NCBI GenBank assembly: GCA_027604005.1
Contig: JADGJT010000169.1
Location: forward strand, 1 to 46,897
DNA from: Dinochytrium kinnereticum
Lineage: Eukaryota; Chytridiomycota; Chytridiomycetes; Chytridiales; Chytridiaceae
DNA: 46,897 nt
Reading direction: 5' to 3'
In this document: in pieces, positions 12,001-23,136 of the stretch
Position numbering within the stretch: the first letter of the stretch is position 1
Layout of the letters: every line of letters begins with the position of its first letter
Notes under the pieces: model-generated
Told to the model about the DNA's origin: nothing
The model's input: only the letters and a program-made list of their open reading frames with translations
Databases searched by the model: none
Translations under genes and position numbers: made by a program

Positions 12001-13315
12001 GACGTTTGATATCAGATGATTTAGGTGTCTCGGCACTAGCATACATGCTCGCTCTCCTCGTATGTCCAAAACTTTTAACTTGAGCCATAGGGGCTGGGTC
12101 TTTCGGGGCATGTGGGGAAAAGCTGTTTGATGATATCTGTTTGCTACCTTGAGGGTTACTTGCGTGTCTTTGGTGTATGCCGTCGTTAAAGCTGGAATCT
12201 TCTGTGACGCGGTTCTGGATGGTATAGTTGACACTCGAAGAAAGCTCACGCCGGATCTCTGCCGGGTCCACATTGGCAGTTTTGTAGGACTTAATAGGCT
12301 TTCCTCGGATGTGTTCGCCTTCGACAATACTTGCTCTCGCTTCGCTTCTTCGTAGACCTGCTACAGAAGGTTGCTTTGTCAGCGAACTTTGCCGCCGCCC
12401 CACCCGATAGCACCCATCATCATAAAGGTCCTTTAAAGGTGTAGTCGTAGACGGTCTTCCATCTTCGGGAAGACACTCCTTTGGGGTGTTCGCTCTTCGT
12501 AGAGATTTTAAGGCAGGTGCAGGTGATTTGCTATCAATTGCCTCCAAGTTGAAAGTATTAGAGGTCTCCTCTTGCAGACTCAAATCTCGATATGGCTCAA
12601 AACATGTATTGGATCGTTGAATCCTGGAAATTGAGGCATTTGACCCAGTGAGAGACCCGGTTCTTGAACTACTAGAAGTTGACGCAAGCGAGTTATCGTC
12701 CCTAGAGCTTGTGCCTGATCTTGAGGGTGTTTGCCGTGGATGTGAGGGTTTCCCCTCGAGTCGAATGGTCTGCAAGCCAGCTCCAGATCCTGATAATGTA
12801 GGAGATCGATCTAAAAGGTGTGCGCTTTTCCTTCCTTCAGTTTCATCATCTGGAAAGCTGAGTTCTCGCGACCCCCCCGAACGATATAGTCCGGCCCCAC
12901 GATCCCCTGAATCTGACAGATGCGGCGGTCTTACTGAGGCATTTGAATCCCTATGACCATTCGAACGACCATCCAGAGACTCGAAAGTCTTTCCATCTTT
13001 CAATAGTGAGGCTTTTAAGCTCCCGAAGGATGAACGTGAGGAGCTTATGTTTTTTAAGCTAGGACCGTCCTCTCGACCCATGGAAGCCTCGCTGGGTCCC
13101 TTTGAGAGCTTTGATATGTTTCCAGACCCAATCATTCGCCTCAAACTCCCAGACGACGCGGTCCCCACGGACGCGAAGGAGCTTACCCTTCCAGCATCGT
13201 GAAGTGAGGGTATATCGCTAGACGGTGAAGGAGCAGCCTCCACGCTATGACTGCTGCTTCTTCTTAACCCTAAACTTTCCGTTCTCCCTATCGTCGTGAG
13301 GGGAGGGAGAGGCAT
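9098..13315 (-). CDS. Large protein with two cyclic-nucleotide-binding folds and an ARM-like C-terminus
   Basis: Predicted cNMP-regulated scaffold. The exons are 11438-13315, 11261-11392, 11096-11215, 10849-11013, 10374-10810, 10086-10328, 9817-9998, 9708-9778, 9432-9680, 9232-9318 and 9098-9181, giving 1215 aa with every phase matching. Residues 1 to about 560 are Ser/Arg-rich and disordered. The first cNMP fold (RVFTFESRSQGTVIVKEGQ..., then GDLFGENRADGKRTYSV) keeps the F-G-E and the Arg of the phosphate-binding cassette, with a loop two residues shorter than in PKA. A second fold (QQTIVKEGVENYLLYWIISGSC) has a degenerate cassette. The C-terminus (MELRKLSSNVNHLD, HVLYHGGILEEVGS, WACHCLMFLMVKNH, NDAQQLLKFLI) looks like helical repeats; I do not recognise its family. 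If the 87-nt intron 9999-10085 is not used, the first protein stops at TAA 10082-10084 (992 aa) and a second gene would start at ATG 10012. Confidence 0.7.
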
Positions 13316-14004
13316 CTTTTTTGGCTGGTAATGGTTGAGAGAACTGTTCCAAAGAAAAGGGCATAGAAAGAAGTTTGCATTGTCTCTTTCCCCTCTCTCC
13401 TCTCCTCAATCACAATCGTCCATGCTCAGAAGAAGAATTACCGTCTGAAAATGCAGGATGATCAATCCTGTTCAGAACCAAAACGTCGATAGAATCGAGT
13501 ATCACGCCTGAGATCCTGAGATGCGTCTTTAACTGTCGATATGCTGATGCGATCTGATAGATTTGCCATCCACGGCCGCCTTCACCCGTTGCAGTAATAT
13601 CGTACTCATCCAGCTCTGGCACATTGGACAGAGGGCAGATGCAGGAGGTCCCTTAGAATGAGGCCATCAACATGCGCGCAGATTATGCAGATATTAAATC
13701 TGCTCGTTGATGTCGGCAGAATGCCATCAACTAGATGCTTGAAAAAAGGATGGTTGAATCTGTTGGACACAATACAACACTTCAGCCATCCGCAAACTGC
13801 AACTCGCATAATGCAGAGGTCGCATCTTGTGGCTGAAGGAGACGTTGCCGTCGTCGTCCTCGTCGTCGCGCGTCGAGGTTCGGCAGCGCGGGCATCAATT
13901 GGGCAACATTCAGGCGAACGAGGGCTGTGTGACCCCTTTGAGCTTCAAAAACCCTCCACCACCTTTCACTTCTTCCAGCAAACACCGACCTGGACGCTGC
14001 GACG
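13316..14004. promoter_or_regulatory. Divergent region between the cNMP-binding gene and the amine oxidase
   Basis: 689 bp between divergent starts. It contains only short open frames (for example 13410-13622 minus, 70 aa) without domains or conserved motifs. I treat it as promoter and 5' untranslated sequence for both genes. Confidence 0.45.
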
Positions 14005-16155
14005 ATGGCCTCGGGCGGTGGCGGCAGCGCTGCAAAGAGGATGAGCGGCTCGGAATACACCACCACTGCGGACGTCATCATCATCGGAGCTGGTATCGCC
14101 GGGCTGGCCGCGGGTACGTGACATCCATCATCAAATGGGTTGAATGTCCTCATCCCTCCTTTTGTCCGGTGCCTTACAATGATTCTGAACTGCCTCTAAC
14201 CTATCCATATTGGAATGCAGCGGAATCACTCCGTCGAGCAGGCTGTAGTTCAATGATTGTCTTGGAGGCAAGGAACAGAATTGGTGGCCGGATATACACA
14301 GACGACCTACTGGGCTTTCCCATTGACCTTGGAGCTAGGTTTGTTCATTATGCATAAGAATTCAATACCTGATAGATCATTTGTAGCTGGATTCGAGGAG
14401 TCGACGGAAACCCTTTATCCGACGTTCCTATTCGGCTGGAGGGTCTGTCAAATGTAATGATATTCGACCAACGCAACAGAAGCCTTCCCGAAGACACATC
14501 TCGGAGCCTTATAGACTGCGTCTGGGCGGCGAGGGAACGGCTGATATCTGCGGCCGGCTCTTCGCCGGAGGAGACCGATGCTCAAGGTGACAGCTCGATG
14601 ATGCCACCTTCGTCCTTGCTGTCCCCAACATCAAAGTCAAAAAAACCCGGGAAGCTAAGAAGAAGGCAGTCATGGTGGGAAAGGCGCCGATTGAGTGTCT
14701 TGGATGAACCTCTGACAACTGAAGGGGGCGACCGAATGGAGAATCTTCAAGGGCCTGGGGCGGCCACTTCGACCATTGCTGTTGATCCCTCGCATCCTGT
14801 AACGAAGCTTTCATACACTGATGAGCCTGGCTCGAGTTTGGAAGAGGGTCTTCTGCCTAGGTCTCCTGCGGGAGGAATGGTGGGGAAGGATATCTCAGTG
14901 CGTGACTGGATAATGGATGAGGAGGAGTTCTGTGACGACCTGAATAAGACTGACGTTTCAAGGAGGATGCTGCTTGATCTCGTTAATGTGATAGAGGTTC
15001 GAACATGTGGCGAACTACGGTGTTTTAAATAGTGTTTTTTTCTTTCTCCTTTATTTTAGAATCTTGAGGCGGTTGATCTAGATTCTATTGGGCTTTTACA
15101 TTACGATCGGCGGGGATTTTCTGGGCCTCATTTATATGTAGCCGATGGGATGGCTGAGCTAGTTGGCGCTACAGCCTCTGGGATTTTGGGGGAAGGGAAA
15201 AACATTTTGCGAGTTAACCATATTGTCTCGAAGATAGATTACTCCACAGGTATGGTAAGAAATTCTTCAACGTTCACTCAAACGATATTTCTTTCAAGAC
15301 CCATCTACAGATCAATTTCCCGTAAGAATCTATACCAACCGTGGTCTCTACCGCTGCCGCTCCGCAATAGTCACAATACCCCTCGGCGTTCTAAAGCACC
15401 ACCACACCACTCTTCTCCACCCCCCTCTTTCCCTCACGTCCCCGAACCACAAATCTTCTATTGAACGCCTTGGATTTGGCTTAATTGACAAAATCATTCT
15501 CGAGTTCTCATCCCCCTTTTGGCCGGACCGCCTGGATGGTTTCTGGGCCTTTCTCCCACCATTAAAAAGAGGAATGGATTTTGACGAGGGCGAGGATGCG
15601 CCCGCTCTCGTTGGGTTTGTCAACATGGAGAGGATGCATGCTGCTGTTGAGGAGGGCGGTGGGGATGGTAGTATGGAGGTGAAGGTGCCAGGCCCTCCTG
15701 TGCTGGTTGCCTATGTATCGCAGAGGTCGGCTCTAAGAATTGAGCAGATGGAGGATGGAGAAGTTGGGGAGCTGTTTGTCGGGATTTTGAAGAAATGCTT
15801 TGGGACTGTGGCTGAGCTTATCAGCGTGAGGGTTACGCGTTGGGACATTGACCCATTTTCCAGAGGCGCATGTACCGTAAGTGTGGAAGCAGGCGAATGA
15901 TTTTTCCTCCTCAATGACATCCGCTAACGATTGCTGTTCCAGTTCATCCCTGTCGGAGTCTCGACGCCAACGGACATCACCGACCTCTCCCTGCCCCTTC
16001 CCTTCCCATCGGCGAGAAGTGAAACCCCCAACAAGGCAATATACTTTGCGGGGGAGCACTGCTCAAGGCACCACTTTGGGACGGTTCATGGTGCCCTCAT
16101 GAGCGGGTGGTCGACGGCCGTAACGGCAGCGCGTGAGCTCGGCTTCGCATCCTGA
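14005..16155 (+). CDS. Flavin-containing amine oxidase (polyamine oxidase/LSD-like)
   Basis: FAD-dependent amine oxidase. Six exons (14005-14113, 14221-14338, 14387-14996, 15060-15249, 15311-15876, 15943-16155) give 601 aa. The Rossmann FAD motif VIIIGAGIAGLAA lies at residues 24-36, then EARNRIGGRIYT and LGASWIRGVDGNPL, whose Ser codon is rebuilt across a splice. The mid-domain VTIPLGVLK and the C-terminal FAD-contact sequence AIYFAGEHCS...GTVHGALMSGW are intact. Residues about 110-260 form an insertion with low-complexity, charged sequence that includes two RRRxS sites. This insert makes the protein longer than a typical 500-aa polyamine oxidase. The sequence supports the fold and cofactor; the substrate (spermine/spermidine or methyl-lysine) cannot be told. 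There are no SWIRM or tower domains, so it is not a canonical LSD1. Confidence 0.88.
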
Positions 16156-16166
16156 ACGTTTATTTG

Positions 16167-16172
16167 AATAAA
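16167..16172 (+). terminator. AATAAA polyadenylation signal of the amine oxidase gene
   Basis: Perfect AATAAA hexamer 12 nt after the amine oxidase stop and 43 nt before the next start codon. It is the only such element in the 59-bp spacer. Confidence 0.45.
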
Positions 16173-16214
16173 TATTTTATTTCATTGTTAGATCAGATTC
16201 TTGTCACCGCTGAA

Positions 16215-17828
16215 ATGGACACGGTCGCCCTGCCCCCGAAGAACGTCCGAGCGACGTATCGACGAACGAACCCCAAGGGCGGTCTGACGCTGGTGCTGAA
16301 GTAAGCGCATTCTATCAGAGAATTCGACGCTCACGCTCTGTGAAAGGCTGGGAACGTCGTCCATCTGCGATGAGAAGACGTACTTTCCAAAGCTGTCCAA
16401 CCTGTCCATGATGGTTGAGACTGTCGTCAAGCTGCGATCCCTCGGTCATGCGGTGGTCATTGTGAGCAGTGGTGCTGTGGGGGTTGGGCTGAAAAGGCTG
16501 AACTTGGATCGGAGGCCAAAGCATCTTCCGCAGGTCCAGGTGAGGAGAACATCCTTACTGGTCTCATTTAATGTTTGATGTTCTCGAAAGGCCGTTGCTG
16601 CCGTTGGACAGGGAAGACTTATGGCTTTGTATGATGATCTATTTGGGAGGTTTGATGTCCCCATTGCACAGATCCTTCTCACGCGGGACACGATTGCAGA
16701 GGTGCGTTGAAGGTTCGTAACAGTCGACTCACAAGACGATAACAGAGATCCCAATACCTGAACGCCTGCAATACATTTAAAGAGCTTCTGGCTATGGGAG
16801 TCGTTCCGATCGTCAATGAAAACGACACTGTCTCTCACGCAGAGATTCGGTTTGGTGATAACGATACCCTTAGTGCGATTACGGCTGGGATGATCAGCGC
16901 TGATTATCTGTTCCTCTGCACGGATGTTGAGTGTCTCTACACGGATAATCCAAGAATGAACCCGGATGCAAAGCCTGTGCGTGTAGTTGATGATATTTCA
17001 AGGCTAAGGGAGCAAGGTTAGGCCTGAATCCTCAAATATGAATCTCTGACTGAACATCTCCAACTAGTGACCGTCAGCTCCCCCGGTTCGTCCCTGGGGA
17101 CCGGTGGTATGGTTACAAAACTTATTGCCGCAGACCTGGCGACGGCTGCCGGCTGTTCAACTATCATTACTCTAGGCTCAAAACCGAATCTCATACTGTC
17201 CATCCTCGAAGAAATCGCCGCTTACGCCGCAAAGACGTCCCACCCAGAATCATCCCCCATTCCTCAACCCTCCAAGCTTCAAACTGAATCATCCCCCCCT
17301 TTCACCACCAGTGTCCTGTCTTCAGCGTTGCTCGAAGCCCCCTTCGAACCTACCATTGGCACCCACTTCCTTGCCAAGCCCAACCCGATGCTGGACAGAA
17401 AATGGTGGGTCCTTCACGGGCTCTCTGTTCAAGGGGTTATCAGGATCGACGCTGGAGCCGTCCGAGCAACCGTTAAAAACCGGAGCTCGTTGTTTGCCGC
17501 TGGAGTGGTTGGGGTTGAGGGAACGTTTTCCGCCCAGCAGAGCGTGAAGGTGGTTGCTTCCGCTGTTGATGTTGCCAAAGCTGGGTTCCCTGAGGTCACG
17601 GTTGGTGAAGGAGAGGTGGAGATTGGGAGGGGTGTTGTGAATTACAACTCTGTAGAGATTTCTAGGATATTGGGCTGTAAGAGTCGTGAGATTGTTGAGA
17701 GGCTGGGCTATATGGACTCTGAGTTTTTGGTTCATCGTGATAACTTTGTTGTCACTTTGATGCCTAATGGAGCTGGTAGTCCTAAGGCTGGGGAAGGAGT
17801 CAACGCGACGACGGTTGCAGCCGAATGA
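16215..17828 (+). CDS. PRO1: Glutamate 5-kinase with PUA domain
   Basis: First enzyme of proline synthesis: it phosphorylates glutamate to gamma-glutamyl phosphate, which Pro2 then reduces. Five exons (16215-16300, 16347-16539, 16591-16701, 16746-17016, 17068-17828) give 473 aa. The amino-acid-kinase fold is shown by LVLKLGTSSIC (Lys codon split by the first intron), [47 protein letters not shown] and [16 protein letters not shown]. The C-terminal third ([19 protein letters not shown] onward) is a PUA domain. The stretch between kinase and PUA (about residues 275-330) is Ser/Pro-rich and unaligned. It starts only 59 bp after the amine oxidase stop on the same strand, yet nothing suggests co-transcription. 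Confidence 0.95.
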
Positions 17829-18069
17829 GGAATGAGCAGTTTAAGCAAAAGGGTCTTGTGAACTCTTATCTTACAAATATTATAAATAAAAGAACAAGTT
17901 TTCGGAACATTGTTATTGAGGACAAGGATATATATCCCAATAGATTTAAATAAATAGAATCTCATGCGAGTGAGCCGCTTTAAGAATAGAACAAAGGCAA
18001 GAAAAAAAGAGAACGTAGAAATGGGAGAAAGGGATAGAATAGAAGAATTTTTGAAAGAAAAGCATGTAT
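17829..18069. other. Convergent intergenic spacer
   Basis: 241 bp, AT-rich, between the 3' ends of the glutamate 5-kinase and La-like genes. Two AATAAA-like hexamers are visible near 17882 and 17950. No coding signal. Confidence 0.5.
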
Positions 18070-19672
18070 CTAGATTGATGCCGTCAAGTTTTTAAACATA
18101 TTATCCACATGCTCCACCTTAACCTTCTTTGCTGAAGCAATTTTCCGCCCAGACCTCAAGTTCATAGCATTGCAAAGATCATCCATCGCATCTGGCTGTG
18201 CAGGTCTCTTATTATTGTCGTTCACAACAGGTACGTCCATGGAAACATCAACTTCGTCCCTATGAGTTATGACCGTCTTTGATTGCTTCGCTTTTGTCAA
18301 ATTCTTCTTAAATCGGCGTGACCGACGTGAGACTGCCGCTGCCTGACGCTCCTTCTGCCTTTTTCTAGATATCGAGGCTGCCGTTTGCATGGGTTGGAGC
18401 GGAATTACGTCAATAGCAGCCGGTGGTGTTTTAGCCTTTAAAACTTCATGGAAGATGCGCTCTTCCTCACCTGAAATAATGAAATGAGCTACTTAAAAGA
18501 ACATTTAGTAGGCCTTAACATACCTATCAAAGCCTTCACGGGAATGATATCCCCAAGCACCTCAATTCCTCCGCTCAGTCTCAGGAATCCCTCAACCTCA
18601 CGGGAGATGGACGTTTTGAATCGAATATGCCCTTCTAAAGATCCTTCGCTATAAATAATCTCAACGACAGGTCCATATCGGCTCACAACCTCCTCGATTG
18701 ATTTGGCGAGTGCCGGTTTCACTCTAAGGTCTTCACAAATGGGGCCAACTTTGAGGATCCTGTTCAAAGGGTAGCCGAGAATGGCAGATGGCTGAATTGA
18801 AGCGTTGCCTCGAGACTTTATAGGTGTGGAAGTAGCTTTGATCGAATAAAGCGAAGGGAGGGTGCTCCCAGTTGCAGTTGGGTTGACCGGGGTTGCAATG
18901 GCGGCTAAAGTCTTTGGTCTTGCACGGAGGCATAAGGAAGAATCCTCGTAGACGTGCTTTCCCGCCAGAGCTTTCACCATTCCAGTGGGGCTCTCAAAGT
19001 CAATGAATGCCGCAGGCTGCATAATTGGGACGTTAAAACTCGTGCTAAATCCGCACGATATCCCATTACCTCAGTTCCAGACTCTCCCCCAAGACCCAGA
19101 GAAACATGCTGAACACGACCGCACACCTCAAACAAATCCTTTATTTCCGTCATGGTCACGCCAGCCTCGAAGCCCGTAACCTCCACAACAAGGCCAGATG
19201 AAGCTGGCCTTGTCATCGATTCCAGCCTTTCCTGAGTCGTCGGCTGATCAAAGGCCACCATCCTCCGAATGCATGTTCCATCCATACTAAACTCGAAAGC
19301 AGACGGACAGAGGTGTTGAATGATCTCCATGAAATCCGTTGCCGAGGCTTTGAGGGCTTTTGCAGCCTTGAAGGATGAAATCAGTCCGAGAGGGACCCCT
19401 ACGACATGATCAGAAATCAGAGGAGAGATGAGATGGGTGTCCTTACATCCTGATACCCAAGCTCCAAACGCATCATGGGTACCGGGCGGAGTGTAAAGCC
19501 TGGCTTGCGCCAGAATGCTCTTGATCTCCTTGTTGCAGAAATAGAGCTCGAGCAGGTCTATCGCTGCATTCCATTTCTCGGCTCCGGGATCCGATGCAAC
19601 TGGAATCGTGAGCAGCGATCTCAGACCGCCGGGGATGAATGGGACCTCGGGAAGATTGTAGTCGACGTCCAT
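18070..19672 (-). CDS. La-related protein (La motif, RRM, xRRM-like)
   Basis: Predicted binder of the UUU-3'OH tails of RNA polymerase III transcripts, of the La/LARP7 group. Exons 19447-19672, 19070-19398, 18524-19016 and 18070-18470 give 482 aa. The La motif spans roughly residues 25-135: AAIDLLELYFCNKEI, then GWVPLGLISSFKA, whose Trp codon is rebuilt exactly across a 48-nt intron, and CIRRM at its end. An RRM follows (GLVVEVTGFEAGVT, AAFIDFES). A third region (PALAKSIEEVVSRYGPVVEI, GHIRFKT) resembles the atypical C-terminal xRRM. The tail is strongly basic (SRKRQKERQ, SRRSRRFKKN), as expected for nuclear localisation and RNA contact. La and LARP7 cannot be separated on this evidence. Confidence 0.8.
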
Positions 19673-20405
19673 CGCAACTACCCCACAAAAAAAAAAAAAG
19701 AAACAAAAAAAAAAAAAGTTGTGACAAGGCCATTAGAGGCGCAGGCAATGCAGGGCCTTTGCGCAGGCAGCGGCGTCGAATGATTGTGGAATGGACTGAA
19801 AGAATGCACAGCTATTGCTGTGTGCAAGGTTACGGATGGGCATGATAACTGCTTCCGATGCTTGCTGGAATATGATCAGCAGCTTGCATTGGCCACGAAT
19901 AGAGGCGAATCCTCGTGCAGAAAAAAGTTTGCGCTGCGTGATCCTGAACGTTCAGTTGTGGGGTAGCCACTTCACTTCACGATGCGGCTCATGCAGGACA
20001 TTCCATGAACGAAGACGCGCTTTCGGCCAACTCCAACTCAAGTTTACTATTATTTCATAAATATTGTAAGGTGAGATATGGAAAGGATATGATTACGTTC
20101 GACACGATATATCACCCGCAGGAATAGGAGAAAAAGAAATAAGAAAAAAAACAACGCATGGGCTATTGGACAGCAGCAACAACAGAAAGAAACATCTTAA
20201 AGAGTTCTTTAGAACTGTAGCCTTCTCCGTGGTGAACCTAGAAGAATTCACGAAACGCCGTCAAAGGGCGTGTGTGTGGGCAATGTGTTCTTCAATCTAC
20301 CAGTCTTGGACTGCCGCGTTCCTGGCAGAAATCAACCCTTATGATTCCCGGATCTTCCTTACCAATAGTAAATATCATGTAATAAATCTACACTGTGTAC
20401 CTTAA
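19673..20405. other. Upstream region of the La-like gene, without a supportable gene
   Basis: About 730 bp between the La-like start (minus) and the SPT4 stop (minus). It begins with two A tracts (19687-19717), which are T tracts on the transcribed strand and likely promoter elements. The remaining short frames have no recognisable content. Confidence 0.5.
19687..19717. promoter_or_regulatory. Poly(dA:dT) tract upstream of the La-like gene
   Basis: Two A runs of 13 and 13 bases, interrupted by GAAAC, 15 bp upstream of the La-like start codon. Such tracts exclude nucleosomes at fungal promoters. Function here is inferred from position. Confidence 0.45.
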
Positions 20406-20759
20406 TCAGTCCTTTGCGGTGCCATCCCGAGGCCGGTAAGTAATGCCACGATCTCTCATTTCATCAACAACGTCGTCTGGTAGCCTTCCTGAAATCCGGA
20501 TGGCGTAGAGGCCCTTCGTGAACTTATCGCAGCGCTGCCATCTTGCAACCCAGGACATTGGCGGATTCATCATTGCGACGACACCCTCAAACTGCACCGA
20601 AGTACAGTCCTGGATGCGGGTGGAATGCCCCTTGAGCTCCAAAATCTCCTCGCAGTTGTCGCAGCCGTCTCGCCGGAACTGCTCCTTTGTCTTGACCAGG
20701 CCGCAGAGGAGGCAGGCTCGCCATCCCCTGCGGTTGCTGTCTGGCGGGATCACATCCAT
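20406..20759 (-). CDS. SPT4: Transcription elongation factor SPT4
   Basis: Small subunit of DSIF, which with SPT5 clamps elongating RNA polymerase II. Intronless, 117 aa, the normal size. A zinc ribbon is formed by C16, C19, C33 and C36 (RACLLC ... DGCDNC). The NGN-partner region contains TSVQFEGVVAMMNPPMSWVA and RWQRCDKFTKGLYAI, strongly conserved in SPT4. The start codon lies 32 bp from that of INTS11 on the opposite strand, so both share one very short promoter. Confidence 0.96.
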   Translation of the reverse strand: MDVIPPDSNRRGWRACLLCGLVKTKEQFRRDGCDNCEEILELKGHSTRIQDCTSVQFEGVVAMMNPPMSWVARWQRCDKFTKGLYAIRISGRLPDDVVDEMRDRGITYRPRDGTAKD

Positions 20760-20791
20760 TCTTCGACTTCAATTTTTGACTCTAACCTGAA
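20760..20791. promoter_or_regulatory. 32-bp bidirectional promoter between SPT4 and INTS11 start codons
   Basis: Only 32 bp separate the two divergent ATGs. Transcription start sites of each gene must lie in or next to this spacer, or inside the opposite gene. No TATA box is visible. Confidence 0.6.
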
Positions 20792-22708
20792 ATGTCCATC
20801 ACCCCCATCCGCATCGTCCCTTTGGGTGCTGGCCAGGACGTGGGCAGAAGCTGCCTCATCCTCACCATCGGAGGGAGGAACATAATGCTGGACTGCGGGA
20901 TGCACATGGGGTATGGGGACCATCGGCGGTTTCCCGACTTTGCCTACATATCAAAGACGGGCGACTTCAACTCAAATCTCGACTGCATCATCATCTCTCA
21001 CTTCCACCTGGACCACTGCGGCGCACTCCCTTACTTCACCGAGATCTGTGGCTACAGCGGCCCCATTTACATGACATATCCCACGCGAGCCATCGCACCT
21101 ATTCTCCTGGACGACATGCGGAAGGTTGTTGTGGAGAAGAGAGGAGAGACGAATTTCTTCAACGCCGACGACATCAGAAACTGCATGAAAAAGGTCGTCC
21201 CTATATCTCTCCAGTCCACTATCTATGTTGATGAGGAGCTAGAGATAAAGCCGTACTATGCCGGGCACGTGCTCGGCGCCGCAATGTTCCATATTCGCGT
21301 GGGGAATCAATCCGTGGTCTACACCGGCGACTACAACATGACGCCTGACCGACATCTGGGAGCTGCTTGGATTGATGAGTGCCAACCAGACGTTCTGATC
21401 ACAGAGTCCACGTACGCAACGACCATCCGCCACTCAAAGCGTGCGCGGGAAAAAGATTTCCTTCTCCAGGTTCACGAATGTGTTTCCAAGGGAGGAAAGG
21501 TTCTTGTTCCCGTGTTTGCCCTTGGGAGAGCACAAGAGCTCTGCATCCTGATTGACAATTACTGGGATCGCATGACACTTAAATGCCCTATCTATTATTC
21601 TGCGGGTTTAACGGAACGTGCGAATGATCTCTACAGACTTTACATCAACTGGACTAACGAAAAGATCAAGTCATCTTTTGTGGAGAGGAATATGTTCGAT
21701 TTCAAACACATCAAGCCATTCGAGCGCAGCATGGCCGACGACCCTGGGCCAATGGTCCTGTTTGCATCCCCTGGAATGCTGCACTCGGGTCTCTCACTTG
21801 ACATTTTCAAGAAATGGTGCGGCGACGCGAAAAACATGATCATCCTGCCTGGTTACTGCGTCCCAGGTACCGTCGGTGCTAAGGTTCTCGCGGGCGAAAA
21901 GTTTATCGATTTTGAGCATGGCGTCCGTCTCGAGGTTCGACTTCAAGTCCGGAACCTATCTTTTTCGGCACATGCTGACTCAAAGGGCATTGTTCAGCTC
22001 GTCGAAATGTGCCGACCTCGCAACGTGGTCTTGGTTCATGGTGAGGCTCGGAAGATGGGGGCGTTGAAACAAAAGATTTTTGATGAGACGGGAGTTCCCT
22101 CTTTTGACCCGGCTAATGGCACCACGCTCAACTTTCAGGGAAGAGAGGCGATGGAGGCTATCATTTCTCGACAGGCATTAAAGCGCGCCTGGAAAGCGGC
22201 CGCGTTTTTGGAGTCTAAGGGGTCGGAGCCAGACTTGGTTCAACGTTTGAGGGGGCCCCCGCTGCCGTTGCAGGTACCATTCCAAGGAGTTGTGGTTGTG
22301 AATCCCGATGAAAAGATTGCCACAGTGTATGATGAGGTGGAGGCGAAGCAGAAGTTAGGAATGGAAACCAGGACGGTACGATTACGACTAAGGAGGCCTT
22401 TTGACCCGCGTCGTGCGTTGTCAATGGCCGTCTCCCAGGGCCCGTCAAGATTTGGTCCTTCCATGACGGGGAAAGAGGATCCTGGTTTCGCAGTTTTTAA
22501 GCTAATCGCCACAGCGATAGAAGGATGGGCGAGGACGGTGGGGATGGATAATATTGTGAGGGTTAAGATGGGAAGTACTTCGCTGTCTCTTGGCCCGCTT
22601 CAAGCAACGATAGCAGAGTCCCCACAATTCTCTCTACTCTTTGAGTGGGACGCTCTTGATCATACCCTTGTCTCAAAGATCATCGAGGTCGTCAATGCCA
22701 CTATGTAA
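20792..22708 (+). CDS. INTS11: Integrator complex subunit 11 (metallo-beta-lactamase/beta-CASP nuclease)
   Basis: Catalytic RNA endonuclease of Integrator, which cleaves snRNA 3' ends and nascent transcripts of paused RNA polymerase II. Intronless, 638 aa, near the roughly 600 of animal INTS11. The opening [13 protein letters not shown] and [10 protein letters not shown] are diagnostic for INTS11 rather than CPSF73. The zinc motif HFHLDH lies at residues 70-75. The later metal ligands are visible in [20 protein letters not shown] and LVHGEA. The beta-CASP part includes [13 protein letters not shown] and the phrase SFSAHAD. The C-terminal third (after about residue 460) matches the dimerisation region in layout only. 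Integrator is missing from most Dikarya, so this gene supports an early-diverging lineage. Confidence 0.95.
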   Translation: MSITPIRIVPLGAGQDVGRSCLILTIGGRNIMLDCGMHMGYGDHRRFPDFAYISKTGDFNSNLDCIIISHFHLDHCGALPYFTEICGYSGPIYMTYPTRAIAPILLDDMRKVVVEKRGETNFFNADDIRNCMKKVVPISLQSTIYVDEELEIKPYYAGHVLGAAMFHIRVGNQSVVYTGDYNMTPDRHLGAAWIDECQPDVLITESTYATTIRHSKRAREKDFLLQVHECVSKGGKVLVPVFALGRAQELCILIDNYWDRMTLKCPIYYSAGLTERANDLYRLYINWTNEKIKSSFVERNMFDFKHIKPFERSMADDPGPMVLFASPGMLHSGLSLDIFKKWCGDAKNMIILPGYCVPGTVGAKVLAGEKFIDFEHGVRLEVRLQVRNLSFSAHADSKGIVQLVEMCRPRNVVLVHGEARKMGALKQKIFDETGVPSFDPANGTTLNFQGREAMEAIISRQALKRAWKAAAFLESKGSEPDLVQRLRGPPLPLQVPFQGVVVVNPDEKIATVYDEVEAKQKLGMETRTVRLRLRRPFDPRRALSMAVSQGPSRFGPSMTGKEDPGFAVFKLIATAIEGWARTVGMDNIVRVKMGSTSLSLGPLQATIAESPQFSLLFEWDALDHTLVSKIIEVVNATM

Positions 22709-23136
22709 AATCATAAACTGTTTTATTTATGCCCAGTCAGAAATATACGCGGTTATGATGCCTGGGCCACGAGTAAGCGGTATCATTCCAGTTATATCAC
22801 TGGTCAATATCTAAAAGCCGCTCTTAACTGCAGAACATGAGGCATAAGCTTAAGCCTTCTTATTACCTATGTTTGCCTTGGATTTATTCGGCCACTGGAA
22901 AGAACTTGTATCCATAGCGATCAAGATGCGTGCGTGAGGCAGCATACCGTGTCTACTTCCTCTGCAGCGAAAGCCAACAAACACCTGAGCACCCCAATGC
23001 AAAATCATTGGATTGCAATAACGATGGCAAAACCACACTCGAGTCCATCGTTCAGCGCAGCGTGTGAACGGTGTGATGCATCCGAATCACCTCTCCGTCG
23101 ACCTTCAGCGCACGCACACAGCCTTTTCAGCATGAA
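22709..23136. other. Intergenic region before CysRS
   Basis: 428 bp between the INTS11 stop and the first in-frame CysRS Met. It holds the 3' flank of INTS11 and the CysRS promoter. No coding feature recognised. Confidence 0.5.

Noticed and set aside
12648..12956. 102-codon plus-strand frame
   Set aside because: Antisense to the Ser/Arg-rich exon of the cNMP-binding gene. Repeated codon patterns make such shadows likely.
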